Shown here piece after piece: positions 1 through 9,350 of a DNA stretch of 27,758 nt. Made by a program: the position numbers and the translations under genes. Source of the stretch: Podaxis mareebaensis (taxonomy: Eukaryota > Basidiomycota > Agaricomycetes > Agaricales > Agaricaceae). The DNA lies in NCBI GenBank assembly GCA_018524725.1, contig JAEUWP010000217.1, forward strand, positions 1-27,758, in the 5' to 3' direction. The first letter of the stretch is position 1. Each line of letters opens with the position of its first letter. The notes beneath the pieces were generated by a model. It was given only the letters and a program-made list of their open reading frames with translations. It was not told where the DNA came from and searched no databases.

Positions 1-413
1 TCGTCGAGGTTTCCCCTCGACACCGTTGTGCCAGTAGTCTCCGGTACTCATCGTTGTCTTTTTATTGCACCGCCCCCGATTTTCTGTGCCGATTCCTACC
101 TTGGAATTGGCGCAAAAGTTCACTCACCCCAATGTACTTTGATTATTTTGCATGGATTCCAGGGTGGAAATCTGTGGGGGAAATTTCCCCAAGCAATGCA
201 ATGTGGTTTCCACCAATTCCTACTCTAGAATCAGTCCAGGAAATTCACTTCACTTTGATTTTTTGTGCACATTCCAGGGTAGGAATCCATGCATAAAATT
301 CACTCAAAACATAGCCTGAACCATGCCTTTACCCTTACCCACTTTCAAGAAAACCCTTATAATATAGTTAGGGTATCTATCTTTGTATATTAGACCAAGT
401 ATGTGAGCTGTGA
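1..413. repeat. Non-coding flank with a degenerate ~124-bp tandem duplication
   Basis: No convincing gene is seen. A unit beginning at about 91 (gattcctacc...ttcactc...actttgatt...attccagggtgg) recurs from about 215 (aattcctact...ttcact...actttgatt...attccagggtagg), giving a degenerate direct repeat of about 124 bp. The stretch downstream to 413 is AT-rich and includes the 3' flank of the minus-strand kinase gene. The short open frames here overlap the repeat and carry no domain signature. Confidence 0.4.
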
Positions 414-2361
414 TCAAGATTTTTGCAACAACTCCAGCATGTGCAAATCATGCTCCTGCTTAATTAAACAACCCACTTGGACCTCAGGGTGCCATTTAAT
501 GTCAGGATTGAGTTCAAAATGTGGATAGCGAGCAACACCCTCTGTACCTGCCCAAGTAAAGTCAACCAACTGTGTCCGCCACATGCCGTCGGCGAGTGGG
601 GTAACCAGGATATTGGGCGGTCGAAGGTCGCCGAACACTAACTTGCTGACATGGAGAATTTGAACCGCACGTTTCACATCGTCGAACACTCGTTGAGGTA
701 TTTGTGCTCTCCAAAAGGCTTTGTCCACCCGTTGTGCTTCCAACAAATTCTCCATAACTGCCATGGTGAGCCCTCCAGCAATGGTGGTGCAGAAATAGAG
801 TTTTGGTGCGAGGCCCTCGTCGGCAAGGAGTCGGTGTGCATCTTCTCCGTATCGGCCACCAAACTTGACCAACACCGGTTTGCCCCCATACCGAGCCTTG
901 AAGAGATAACGCATGTGGTTATCAGAATCCAGCCCTTCGAATTGAAATCGTTCGATGAACTGGAGGTCTTCTGGAGGCGCTTTATTTGGCAGGTATTCCG
1001 GTCGAGGGAGAAGCATGGAAAGTGTCATGTCGTTTTGCACCGTGACATGCGAGTATTTGTCCTTGAGATTGCCCACGGCCTCCTTGAATACCGTAAAGTA
1101 CTTGGACAATTCCTGAATTTGTTCCAGCTCTATCCCTGGTTTCAATACCAGTGGTAGGTACGGTGTGAACGCCTGCAATATCCCCACCTCCGCGAGAAGA
1201 AATCCGGCGAAGGATATGTATGGACCAGCCATGGTGATTAGGATCGATGGGCAACACGATGAATCAACGACCTCCTTGTACTGCGCAGTTGTCAGTCTGA
1301 CGATTCGAGAAACACAGTCATAAGCTTACCCGTCTTTCGATGAGTTGCTTCCTCAGGCATAGAGCATTTTGTAGTTGACCTTCACCGCCGATCCCAAGCT
1401 CGAGTTTCCATTCCACATGAACTACAATCGCCTCGCTCAAGTCATCTGCGAGTTTACACTTCCACAGGCCATCGCTCTCGGCTGTTCTCTCCGCCCCAGA
1501 CGCCGTGGAAACGAATTCCGTTAGTGAGATACCCAAGGCTGCGCCTAAGGACTTAACCGTCCCCGCCTGATAGCTCGACTCATCGTCGTACACTTTGTTC
1601 ACGTCCGACACCAATTTTGTCACGGCTTCGATGAGAGGGTCCCCATTCACGGATTTGAGGTCACGCAATTTGTCATCGATGGTGGCGAAAATGGGTTCGT
1701 AGATGCTGATCGGAGGGCCGGTGAGACCGATGGGTCTGCCATTGTAGAGAGGGCAATCTGCCTGCGCTCTGCGTATTGCTTTGGGGGTTCGCGCCGCAAC
1801 GGATGGTGATTCTGTCTTGTGAGCTTGCTTCAGGTATTTCCTGCGGGCTGAACTATTCGTCATTGACAGTGTAATAGTAAGGGAACGAAGCCCGACTTAC
1901 CAGCCACCTCCGGCAGTGCATCGTCAAGACTACGAGATCGTTTGAGCTTTGCAGCGGTTGGGGGTGCTGGATTTGTCAATCAGACGCGAGAAACAATGAC
2001 GAGTCAGAAGCCTAAAGCGAGCGGAATACTGGTGGCACTCACCGACAGGGCGAAGTGCGATAACATGGACATGCCCGATGTCGACGTTCTGGAAGTGGTT
2101 CGCGACTAGATCGAGAGGTCGGGAAAGCTCTTGCGCGCCAGGAATTGCGAGGGGATCGGCCACCCTGGAGATCTCGTCGGGATCAAGGGACACTTTGATG
2201 AGTCGAATGTCCGTTGCATCTACATTTGCGAAGAGCTGTCTCTTGTATTTGATACACTCTCTGAGGATGCTGATATTCTTGTTCGCCTGGATCTCCACAG
2301 TAAAGACCTTATCGGGGCCGTCGCCGTCAAGAAGGCAATTAATCGAGATGGTCTCTGCCAT
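414..2361 (-). CDS. Crinkler (CRN) header protein with C-terminal kinase-like domain, four exons
   Basis: Proposed exons are 2361-2043, 1966-1901, 1847-1330 and 1280-414 (589 aa). All phases close, and the introns (76, 53 and 49 nt) have GTGAGT/GTAAGT/GTAAGC donors. Residues 1-106 match the ubiquitin-like Crinkler header: ISINCLLDGD, VFTVEI, an LRECIKYK helix, and LIKVSLDPDE. A basic linker follows (KLKRSRS, about residues 114-120), then an RPIGLTGPPISIYEP segment typical of basidiomycete CRN-kinases. The kinase-like part has PVLVKF (candidate Lys near 440), FGDLRPPN (Asp519, Asn524) in place of the catalytic loop and LVDFTWAG (Asp541) in place of DFG. A hydrophobic stretch lies near 320-345. 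The start at 2361 is preferred over an in-frame upstream ATG at 2529 because CRN headers begin just before the ISxNC motif. Family knowledge: CRN proteins are effector-like and many C-termini are nuclease or kinase modules; catalytic activity here is inferred. Confidence 0.85.
1967..2042 (-). other. Intron 1 of the Crinkler-kinase gene (domain boundary)
   Basis: The GTGAGT donor lies immediately after the header motif VIALRPV, and a TTGAC...CAG acceptor leads into the basic linker. The intron therefore separates the portable header exon from the rest, as expected for exon-shuffled header proteins. Joining keeps phase 1. Confidence 0.75.
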
Positions 2362-3075
2362 GGTTGGGAAAGCCGAGAAACAAACGCCACCTTCGCCCAC
2401 AAACAAAAAGCCAGATCGGAGTTTAAAATTCAAGGCTCCGCTCGCACCCTCCTCGTCGGAACTTTCCGTACCAAGATCAATCCCGTTCAAACGGACTTCA
2501 ACGGGGAACGGCCGGTTGGCCGTTCCCACTCGATTAAAGGGGCACGATATCCGACAAATCGGTGATGCAATCGTGCTTAAGCGGGATTGAGCTCGGGCGT
2601 TGTCCGGGTCATCCCTTTTCTGTTTCCCACATCCTCTCTTCGTCGTTCCTCGGCTTCTACATGTCTCTCAAGCCCCTGCAGGGATATAGCCTATGAATAG
2701 GAATATTCTTTCAGAGGTAATGTATGCCTCTCAAGCCCCAGTGTAATAAAAACCAAATGTACAGCGCTATCTGTTGAGATAAGGCTCGGAAATCATCCTG
2801 ACCCAGCTGCCGGTGTCCTCGGTGACTGACGTGGGCCCACAGCAGGAGCAGCAGCTACCTGGGGTTTACCGCGACCTCGATTTTGACGGCCGTCACCGAC
2901 GTTGAGCTCTGGATTACCTCCGTTGTCTTCGGTGCTCTGCTGGGCTTGCACAGTTGGGAGAAGACTTGACGCTGGTGGGATTGGAGCTGGATCTTGCAGA
3001 AGAGGACTGTTGGTGGGATGTAGGTGGAGGAGAGGTGCACCGAGGTGAGTTGAACGAGCCATTAGAGCGAGTTGC
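2362..3075. other. Intergenic stretch upstream of the Crinkler-kinase gene
   Basis: I see no supported gene. A minus-strand open frame (3128-2793) is rich in Pro, Ser and Arg and lies downstream of the stop of the truncated minus-strand remnant, so it is probably former 3' flank. Frames opposite the CRN exon are shadows. Confidence 0.4.
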
Positions 3076-3330
3076 TTACTGCTGACCCGATTCCGTAGTA
3101 TTGGCGTCGGCTTCCTCTTCATCGACAATGTCTAGTTGTTCCAAGGCTTCGTTGCTTCGGTTAAGTCCTCTTCGACCGTCCGCGGGGTTTTCGGCTTCCC
3201 AGTCGCAAATACAATGTCGTTGTACCACTTGAATAGGTCTAATATAGTCTTGCTGTTCCTCTGCATGCCACGGATGAGGAATCCTTTGTAGAAATGAAAG
3301 GCAGGGATCGCGCCTGGGTCCATTAATGTG
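3076..3330 (-). pseudogene. 3' remnant of an unidentified minus-strand gene
   Basis: On the minus strand from about 3330 the frame reads a plausible protein C-terminus: DPGAIPAFHFYKGFLIRGM, then an ILDLFKWYNDIVF helix and VEEDLTEA. A second frame then continues with NEALEQLDIVDEEEADANT and stops at 3078-3076. The switch of frame near 3155 implies a one-base indel. The sequence fades at about 3330, where the plus-strand membrane gene begins without its own start. The WYNxxVF ending is reminiscent of the C-terminus of DUF6698-type proteins common in mushroom genomes, but that is a weak guess. Confidence 0.35.
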
Positions 3331-4772
3331 GAAGAACTGCCACGCTTTGCTCCTGCGACCATCAATATCACCAATTTCACTGCAACTGGAGATGTCAATA
3401 CTGTCCTTTTTAATCCTATTGTCCGGACAGATCTCGTTGTTGAACTTGAGCTACGACAGAATGCGTCTTTCAAATTTACAACACAGGAACATGTTATCCT
3501 TGGATGGCCGAACGTTGATGCCGGTCAGTTGACAGGGGACATAGAGTTTGAGAGCGACGCTCTGCTCTATAACATAATGTGCTGGTGTGAAGCGCCGTCG
3601 TTTAATACATCTCAGTGGGGTACAACTTGGTATGCAAGCGGGTTTGCATGGTATCCTTGGACGACGCCTGACCCGTCAACTACATTTGATGGAGGTGAGC
3701 AAACGCTCTAAAGGACTCCAGCTTTGATTAACAAATAACATTAGGGATGATGCCTATGTTCCGCTTCTCCAGGGATCAGGTATTTATCCCCGGCGAATTC
3801 CCCGATCCACTTCCAGCAGTGGATCCTGTGGGGCTGTCCGGTTATCTCTTTTTTGGACACAATAGTTCGTTCCCCAACACATCTTCAAAAAGAAGAAACT
3901 TCGATCTGGATAACCTCCCAACAATCTTAAACACGTCTGGATTTCATTTCATTGGATCTGACAACGCAGAGGGGTATTTCAATCCACCCCTCGCTACATT
4001 CCTTCTCTGTGACCCCCAAGCTCACATTCTTGACGGGCGAGCTTTACTATCACAGGCCAACACCTCTCTCACTCTCCTATCCACATCGCCTCCTGCAAAC
4101 GGCATTCCAAAGATTGGAAATATCCCCCTGCATGCCGCAAATGTCGTTCTCGGACTTAGTTTAATGGATGCTCTTGAGAACGACGACGAGATGGCGCCAA
4201 TGAGGATCGGAGCTCTTGCTTCCCAGGTGTTCCTTAACGATACGTCAATGAACTTCGACCCGAGTCCAACAAATCCCTTTGAGGTCAGAATCCTTTCGAC
4301 TGAAGAAATTCAACGAAATCTCAATCTCTTCATGAACTCTGGTGCAAAGGCCTTTGTCTTCCTATATTCGGGACTATGATGTCGAAACGCCAGACAAACT
4401 GTTCCTCGTGCCTGTCAAGGGCGCTATCCAACTGGACGATTTGGCTCTCGTAGCGAGTCGAGGCTTGCTGATATCCACAATATGCTTATTTTTCTGTGCT
4501 CTGACACCATTGGTCATCAACCTCTTTTATCTTCTTATATGGCGGTGGCCCCCATTCAACCCTTATAATTCTTCCATACAGTCTATCTCCAAGCCGTTCA
4601 TTCATTGCTTATCAAACAGTACATAACAAAATATCTATGGCCAAACGCCGCCGGTAATCCCAACATCACTCAAGTGCTCCCCTTAGCGGACTTTTCCAAA
4701 AGTGCAAGCTGCAGTCCGTCACCTGACGACGTCTCCTCAGAAAGTCCACCATCTCGTTCAGTCGTGCCATAG
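3304..4772 (+). pseudogene. 5'-truncated, frameshifted membrane glycoprotein-like gene
   Basis: The open frame starts abruptly after a possible acceptor at 3303 and has no signal peptide or convincing ATG. Exon to 3694, a 50-nt intron 3695-3744 (GTGAGC...TTAG), then exon from 3745. The ectodomain-like part is rich in N-glycosylation sequons (NIT, NFT, NAS, NTS, NSS, NDT) and aromatic residues (MCWCEAP, WYASGFAWYPW). Near 4355-4375 coding jumps +1 to a frame carrying a strong transmembrane segment (GLLISTICLFFCALTPLVIN...). Near 4570 it jumps again, returning to the original frame (TVYLQAVHSLLIKQYI...), and stops at 4770-4772. The architecture fits the large hypothetical membrane proteins common in Agaricomycetes; the function is unknown. 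The shifts could be genuine decay or assembly indels. The last ~100 bp overlap the antisense RPA3-like copy B. Confidence 0.6.
3695..3744 (+). other. Intron in the membrane-protein gene
   Basis: GTGAGC donor, AACATTAG acceptor, 50 nt. Removing it joins phase 1 to phase 1 and continues DGG-MMPMFRF without a stop. Confidence 0.65.
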
Positions 4773-5233
4773 CTACATTCCTTATCAATCTCTTACTCAT
4801 CGAACAAGTTTATTGTACTCACATGGGTCTCTATCCTCTAATGCTGTTGCGTCATACAGCAGCATCCCCTTTCCTGCACCCAACACACTACCCGTGGCAA
4901 TAACACGCTGACCGGTTAAACTATACGGCTGCAAAAATCCCATCACGCATCTATAGTAAAAATACTGTCGACGAACATACTGTACCAGGCGCCACTCCTT
5001 CGTCTCTCCAGCTGAGGATCACGTACACAGTCACATTATCCATCGTCTTGACTGTCGCGACATGGCCGTCACTCTAGGCACCAGAATCAGCAGCATTCTT
5101 GAAAACGTAGCCGAGATCTTACCTTTACCACCGTGCATGGCATATGCACAATCTGATTCTCCATCTCCTTCATCATCTGGTGGTTGACGAAAAGGCGGAT
5201 ATCGAACATCTCAGTGATTGAAGTGATGGTCAT
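4666..5233 (-). CDS. RPA3/Rfa3-like small OB-fold protein, copy B
   Basis: Exons 5233-5123, 5073-4981, 4928-4823 and 4772-4666 (138 aa); introns of 49, 52 and 50 nt, phases 0, 0, 1, the same as in copies A and C. Landmarks: FVNHQMM, HMPCTVVK at the end of exon 1; VTVYVILSWRDEG in exon 2; GQRVIATGSVLGAGKGMLLYD in exon 3; MARLNEMVDFLRRRRQ helix in exon 4. The order (VN..., PCxxV strand, short hairpin, V-V-G-V strand, terminal D-LN-V-L helix) resembles the RPA14/Rep_fac-A_3 OB fold; that assignment is inference. The tail after RRRRQ differs from A and C and runs antisense through the end of the membrane gene, so the last ~18 residues look acquired. A TATATA lies about 50 bp before the ATG. Confidence 0.65.
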
Positions 5234-5799
5234 AGCGAGAGGGGAGAGAAATGCGTTGCCTCACATCTCATGCATTGGTGTATATATGGCCTCTCGGACA
5301 ATAGAAGAACGTCAACGACGATGGCACAGAAGCTGCGTGGGACGCGGTATTCTAGAGCTACCTTCGAGGCAGGTGTTCGAATGGCTATGACGTGTAACAA
5401 CATCAGCACTCGCTCCCAGAGGTCAATTACACTCACAGCACTGAAGTTCCATGTCTCCGGGACAGAAGATCTTAGTGAATATACCTCCCCGACGACAAAT
5501 GTGCGAGAACAATAGGCCTTGCAAGACCTCGAAACACTGGATTGGCGCACTCAAAGTGGGCGAATTGTCTGAGGGCCGTTCGACAGCGGAAGAGTCAATA
5601 TCGGAGCGCGGCATGCCTGTACACCGTGGTTTCCCAGGGAGATTTGCGTGGCGTGTTCGTTAAGCGCAGACCTTGAGGCTATCCGGTACGGAGGCCAAGA
5701 AATTCGATCATTCAAACTCGCGCTGGTACACGACAAAAGGTAGGAAAGAAGAGTATACGCGTTCCACCATCAGAGTTCGGGGGAGTTCGGGCCCTCCTC
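5234..5799. other. Spacer between copies B and A
   Basis: This holds the upstream region of copy B and the 3' flank of copy A. Short open frames occur on both strands with no domain signature, splice support or repeat match that I can see. The only feature I can support is the TATATA motif at 5281-5286. Confidence 0.4.
5281..5286 (-). promoter_or_regulatory. Putative TATA box of copy B
   Basis: TATATA about 48-53 bp upstream of the copy B start codon. The same position relative to ATG is occupied by a TATA-like element in copies A and C. Confidence 0.45.
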
Positions 5800-6336
5800 C
5801 TAATTTTCCATTGAACTCGGCGAACCCGGAGACTCAGGCTGACGTTCATTCAAGAACTCGATAACGTCGTTCAGTGCAGACATTGCTAGTCGTCGTGTGA
5901 GTAACTCAGCCTTTACAGAAAGTAGAGCCCTCACATAGATTATCCTCGTCGAATGTCTCGACGTCGTACATCATGAGTCCAACTCCCGGCCCGAAAACTT
6001 TACCAGTAATAACCACGAACTTGCCAGGCAATTCATATAACTACACAATTAATGGAGAATCTATGCCAAATTGGTGTCGACGTACCTCTGAGAATGGCTC
6101 CCAACCATCAATCCACTTGAGGATGACATAGAATGGCATGCCATCTGTAGTTTTGGCCTTCGCAGTGAAGCCATTGCTCTATGGGCGATTTGTTGGCAAC
6201 AATGGTAACAACAACCATGAACCGATTATCTCACCTGCAAAATTTGGCATGGGACACGCACAATCTCACCCTCCAAATCGATCATCAGACGGCCGTTTTT
6301 GAACGAGGCGACTCCGGCGAACTCATTCTTCTCCAT
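5800..6336 (-). CDS. RPA3/Rfa3-like small OB-fold protein, copy A
   Basis: Exons 6336-6235, 6178-6086, 6040-5935 and 5885-5800 (128 aa). Introns are 56, 45 and 49 nt with GTGAGA/GTACGT/GTGAGG donors and TAG acceptors; every junction keeps frame. Exon 1 ends in IVRVPCQILQ, exon 2 contains AKAKTTDGMPFYVILKW, exon 3 contains GKFVVITGKVFGPGVGLMMYD, and exon 4 begins MSALNDVIEFLNE followed by a short Ser/Pro tail. Size and strand/helix order match the small RPA subunit (RPA14), an OB-fold ssDNA-binding scaffold, and the terminal helix is comparable to the RPA trimerisation helix. This is a structural analogy made by eye; no search was run. It lies in tandem upstream of copy B. It could be the housekeeping gene only if no better copy exists elsewhere; I think it more likely a lineage-specific paralogue. 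Confidence 0.7.
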
Positions 6337-6373
6337 GGTGAAAGGAATAAGAAAAAATCAACTCGCGGTTTGC

Positions 6374-6381
6374 ATATATAT
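6374..6381 (-). promoter_or_regulatory. Putative TATA box of copy A
   Basis: ATATATAT on the minus strand about 38-45 bp upstream of the copy A ATG. Confidence 0.5.
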
Positions 6382-6384
6382 CCC

Positions 6385-6960
6385 TCCAGAGCAAAGAAGA
6401 TTGCTCATGAAGAGGGTCCATGAGGTCCACGATGGCGGGGGTTCTTCGAAGACCGACCGAGGGCAGGGGTTCTTCCAAGATATGACCTCGAAGCGGGAAT
6501 GGCTGTGACGTTTGGGGCAGTTAATTAATTGTTTTGCCGAGAGCAACACCACTCACCGTGGTGGTTTCTAGAACCCAGGAGAGCGTTGTGCGTTGCGCAG
6601 CTCTACGGAAGAAGCGGTTCGGACACCATGTTGATCGGATGAGGAACGAGGGCATTATGAGACCGGAAATGGTGTTCCATGCGTGTTTACAGACCTTCGG
6701 CGGGGGTCATTCGTTGTGTTCGTCGAGATATTATGTGGGTAAATTGGATAAATTGGATAATATGATTGAACGAGTCGATTGAGAGCGGAGTATGCATTTT
6801 CTCTGGGCGCACGCAGGTACAGAGGTTTTGTTGGGCGGGTATCCTCCCCGAACGCAACTTCGGGAGGGCAGAATCTGATTATAAATACCCTCAGACAGTG
6901 CAAGAGCCAGCTACGAAGTCCGACGTACCTGCAATACCCGCAGTTACGTAGGAGACCCAT
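6385..6960. other. Unassigned stretch upstream of copy A
   Basis: No gene is supported. A local aattggataaattggataat direct repeat occurs near 6741. Open frames on both strands are short and lack conserved motifs. Confidence 0.35.
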
Positions 6961-7266
6961 ATTCCGTCTCTTCCTTGATGGCGGAAAAGCACACTCGCTG
7001 ACGTTGAAGTCTGGTGGTAAGTGCCGAGCCCGTTGAGGCCGAGCAGAAGCTCTGGCCAGTCCGCAGAGTATTCGCTGACACACAACGTCTAGCAATATGG
7101 GAGGGATCAATGCATTCCGCCTATTCGTTGATGGAGGAAAAGCACATTCGCCGACGTTGAAGTCTGGTGATAAATGCCATGCCAGCTGAGGCCGAGTAGA
7201 AACTCTGGCCAGTCCATGGAGTATTCGCTGACACAACGTCTAGCGATATGGAAAGGGTCAAGGTGC
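6961..7266. repeat. 153-bp tandem duplication
   Basis: Two adjacent copies start at 6961 (attccgtctcttccttgatggcgg) and 7114 (attccgcctattcgttgatggagg). Shared blocks include aaaagcacaytcgc, gacgttgaagtctggtg, ctctggccagtcc, gtattcgctgacac and acaacgtctagcratatgg. They differ by scattered substitutions and small indels, so the duplication is not recent. The minus-strand open frame across it is repetitive only because of the duplication. Confidence 0.8.
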
Positions 7267-7580
7267 ATGTTTGAGCCCTGGGACAAATAATATCAAACAT
7301 AGATTTCGTTGTCTCAGCTTAGATGTGAGTAGCTCAAAGTAAATTGAGCTAGCTATGTACATTTGAATGCCTCAGTGTGGTAACTCCTCCTCTGTTGATG
7401 ATGGTTGTCGGTTGAGTGGGCGTCACCTCATGAGAATGATGCACCGTTTGAGGAATACCTGCAGGTAAACAACACGTCTTCGACAAGCATCCATTCACAA
7501 AACCGTATCCACAGCGACCTGCGCGAGTGGATTCTCCGCAGCGAACATGTTTACTGCCAGAGAGTAGCGAGTCTTAGTCG
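7267..7580. other. No feature recognised
   Basis: AT-leaning sequence between the 153-bp duplication and the left inverted arm. I see no gene or splice-supported exon. Confidence 0.35.
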
Positions 7581-8230
7581 ATGCCATGGACAAGTGAAGC
7601 AGCGGTAATTGACAGCATTCCGACGCCATCACCAGTACCACTCAGCAACAAACGTCGTCGATCCTATGAAAGAACAAGGACCGCACACCTGGGAAGGATT
7701 ATTGGTCAGGTAGGGAGGCGTAAAGGGGTGACTAGTCGACGAAGGTGCGTAGTTGCTCAGAAATTTTCCTTTCATTGCTTGTCTTTATATGCCGTCTTTA
7801 CATGCCTGCTTCTGTCTGTTGTAGGCAGCTTTTCTCTGATCCTTGTATTATGGGTACCACCCTCGAAATCTTCGAGTTCTATACAAGTAGACAGACGTGC
7901 TCACCAGAAGCAAGTGCAATAAATATAGTCCCTTAGTCTCATAGAACTGGATCCAGCCCTCGATCACATAGTTCATCGCAGCTCGTCACAGACGAGTTGT
8001 TTCAAGTCGGAGGGCATCCCCTACCTGTCTTCGAAGAGCTCCAATGATCACCATGCATTCGTCGTTGAAGAAGCTCCGGTGGTGGGCCACACACCCCTGG
8101 GCAATTATTGTCAACGAAACGGTGACGGTGGACCAAATGCCGTTGCAGGATCGTCGAAGAAACTCTGGTGAACCACACGCGGCTGCAAATTCGTTTTCGA
8201 AGGTGTGGTGGCCGACCTCACACCAGTGCA
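7581..8230 (+). repeat. Left arm of a long imperfect inverted repeat
   Basis: The plus strand here aligns to the reverse complement of 13610-14440. Shared blocks, in order, include ggtgcgtagttgctcagaaa, tttcctttcattgcttgtc, tattatgggtacca, gtacaagtagac-like, ggatccagccctcgatc, aagctccggtggtggrccacac and ctgcaaattcg. The match extends over about 650 bp at roughly 80% by eye. A GTGCGT...TTGTAG intron-like segment (7745-7823) is kept in both arms. The open frames of 113 aa (7581-7922) and 97 aa (opposite arm) are related only because the DNA is repeated; I recognise no protein family. Confidence 0.75.
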
Positions 8231-9350
8231 AACTCACCGTCGAACCTGTACTTATGGAGCACGCACCGTTGCAGATCGTCGTCGAAGAGGTTGTGGTAGT
8301 GGACCTTTACGCCACTGTGAACTCCCCATCGTGGAAGCTGTGGTGGTGGAACTCACACCACTGCGAATGATCGGCGAAGAGATGCTAGGGGGAACCACTC
8401 AGCACTGTGCAGTCGTCGAAGAGGTGTGGTGGTAGCTCCATTGCACTCGCCTTGACACGCCTTGCGCGTGGCATCGACGGGGACAAGGGCTTGAGCTTGC
8501 GTGTTATTTCCATTACCGCGATGAGACAAGTCATGATTCAACGTATGTCCACGATTGCTGCCTGGAAAAATGGGTGGCGTTGCGGATTCTGCCTCATCCG
8601 AATACTGGGAGCACACGAACATGATCTCGTCGACGAGCAGTAAATTGCATAGTAAAAATGAGAACGTGTGACCTGGGCCATCGGTCTGGGTGTGGATGGC
8701 GTGGGCAGCGACGAGTAGAGCAATAGGAATCATGTCGTCGAAGATTTGAAAAACACAAGAGACGGATTGTTCAAGTAGAGCTGTACGCTCATAGATCATA
8801 CGGTTTTGCAGACGGATAATGCGTGGGTGTACACTGAATATCAAGTGATTTTCATTGTTTCATCGTCGAAGTCAAATACAGGAATGCTAGTAAAAGCCTT
8901 GATGCATGCCAAGTGACTCGCAGGCTTCACCGCTTATCCTTGGCGAGCTGGTATGGATGCCAGCACAACTCGAGCAAGATTTGGGGTGGTGTATAGACAG
9001 ATCCACGATAACCTTGGCGCAATTGGTGTGTGATGTCGGCGAGGACAGGGGAAGGTGTTGGCCTTTGTTGGAATAACGCAGTGATAACTGCGCCAGGGCC
9101 GTATTCTATGCAAAAAAGACGTACATGCATCATTAAGACGCTTCCTCCTTGTTAAATGAGGAAATAGAGCCGACGCACCAAAGTCTTCTGACAGACCCCA
9201 TCGCGATACAATTCCCATTCTCGCGATAATCAGAGCCAGTTGCGGGTTGGATAGCCCGGTCCTTCTGAGGCCCGTGTGGACCAACATAATCCCTCAGATT
9301 CGCCGGTGTACTACTACTGCTCGCCGGCGTAACCATTTTCAGTCTTCAGT
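8231..9350. other. Degenerate repeat-like sequence, no gene recognised
   Basis: From 8231 to about 8450 the sequence continues the gtcgtcgaagaggttgtggtag type seen in the left arm and the 13-17 kb array (inverted). Farther on, minus-strand open frames (8844-8353, 163 aa; 9133-8927, 68 aa; 9336-9133, 67 aa) have fairly protein-like composition but no identifiable motif or coherent splice chain. They may be decayed exons. Confidence 0.3.

Noticed and set aside
651..1157. 168-aa plus-strand open frame
   Set aside because: Antisense shadow of the kinase-like exon, with no motif of its own.
2362..2529. In-frame upstream ATG extending the Crinkler protein by 56 residues
   Set aside because: The header family starts a few residues before the ISxNC motif; the extension is not header-like.
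2078..2590. Overlapping 170-aa and 144-aa plus-strand frames
   Set aside because: They lie opposite the Crinkler header exon, whose protein motifs are convincing on the minus strand.
7581..7922. 113-aa plus-strand open frame as a gene
   Set aside because: It lies wholly in an inverted-repeat arm, and the related frame in the other arm diverges like non-coding DNA.
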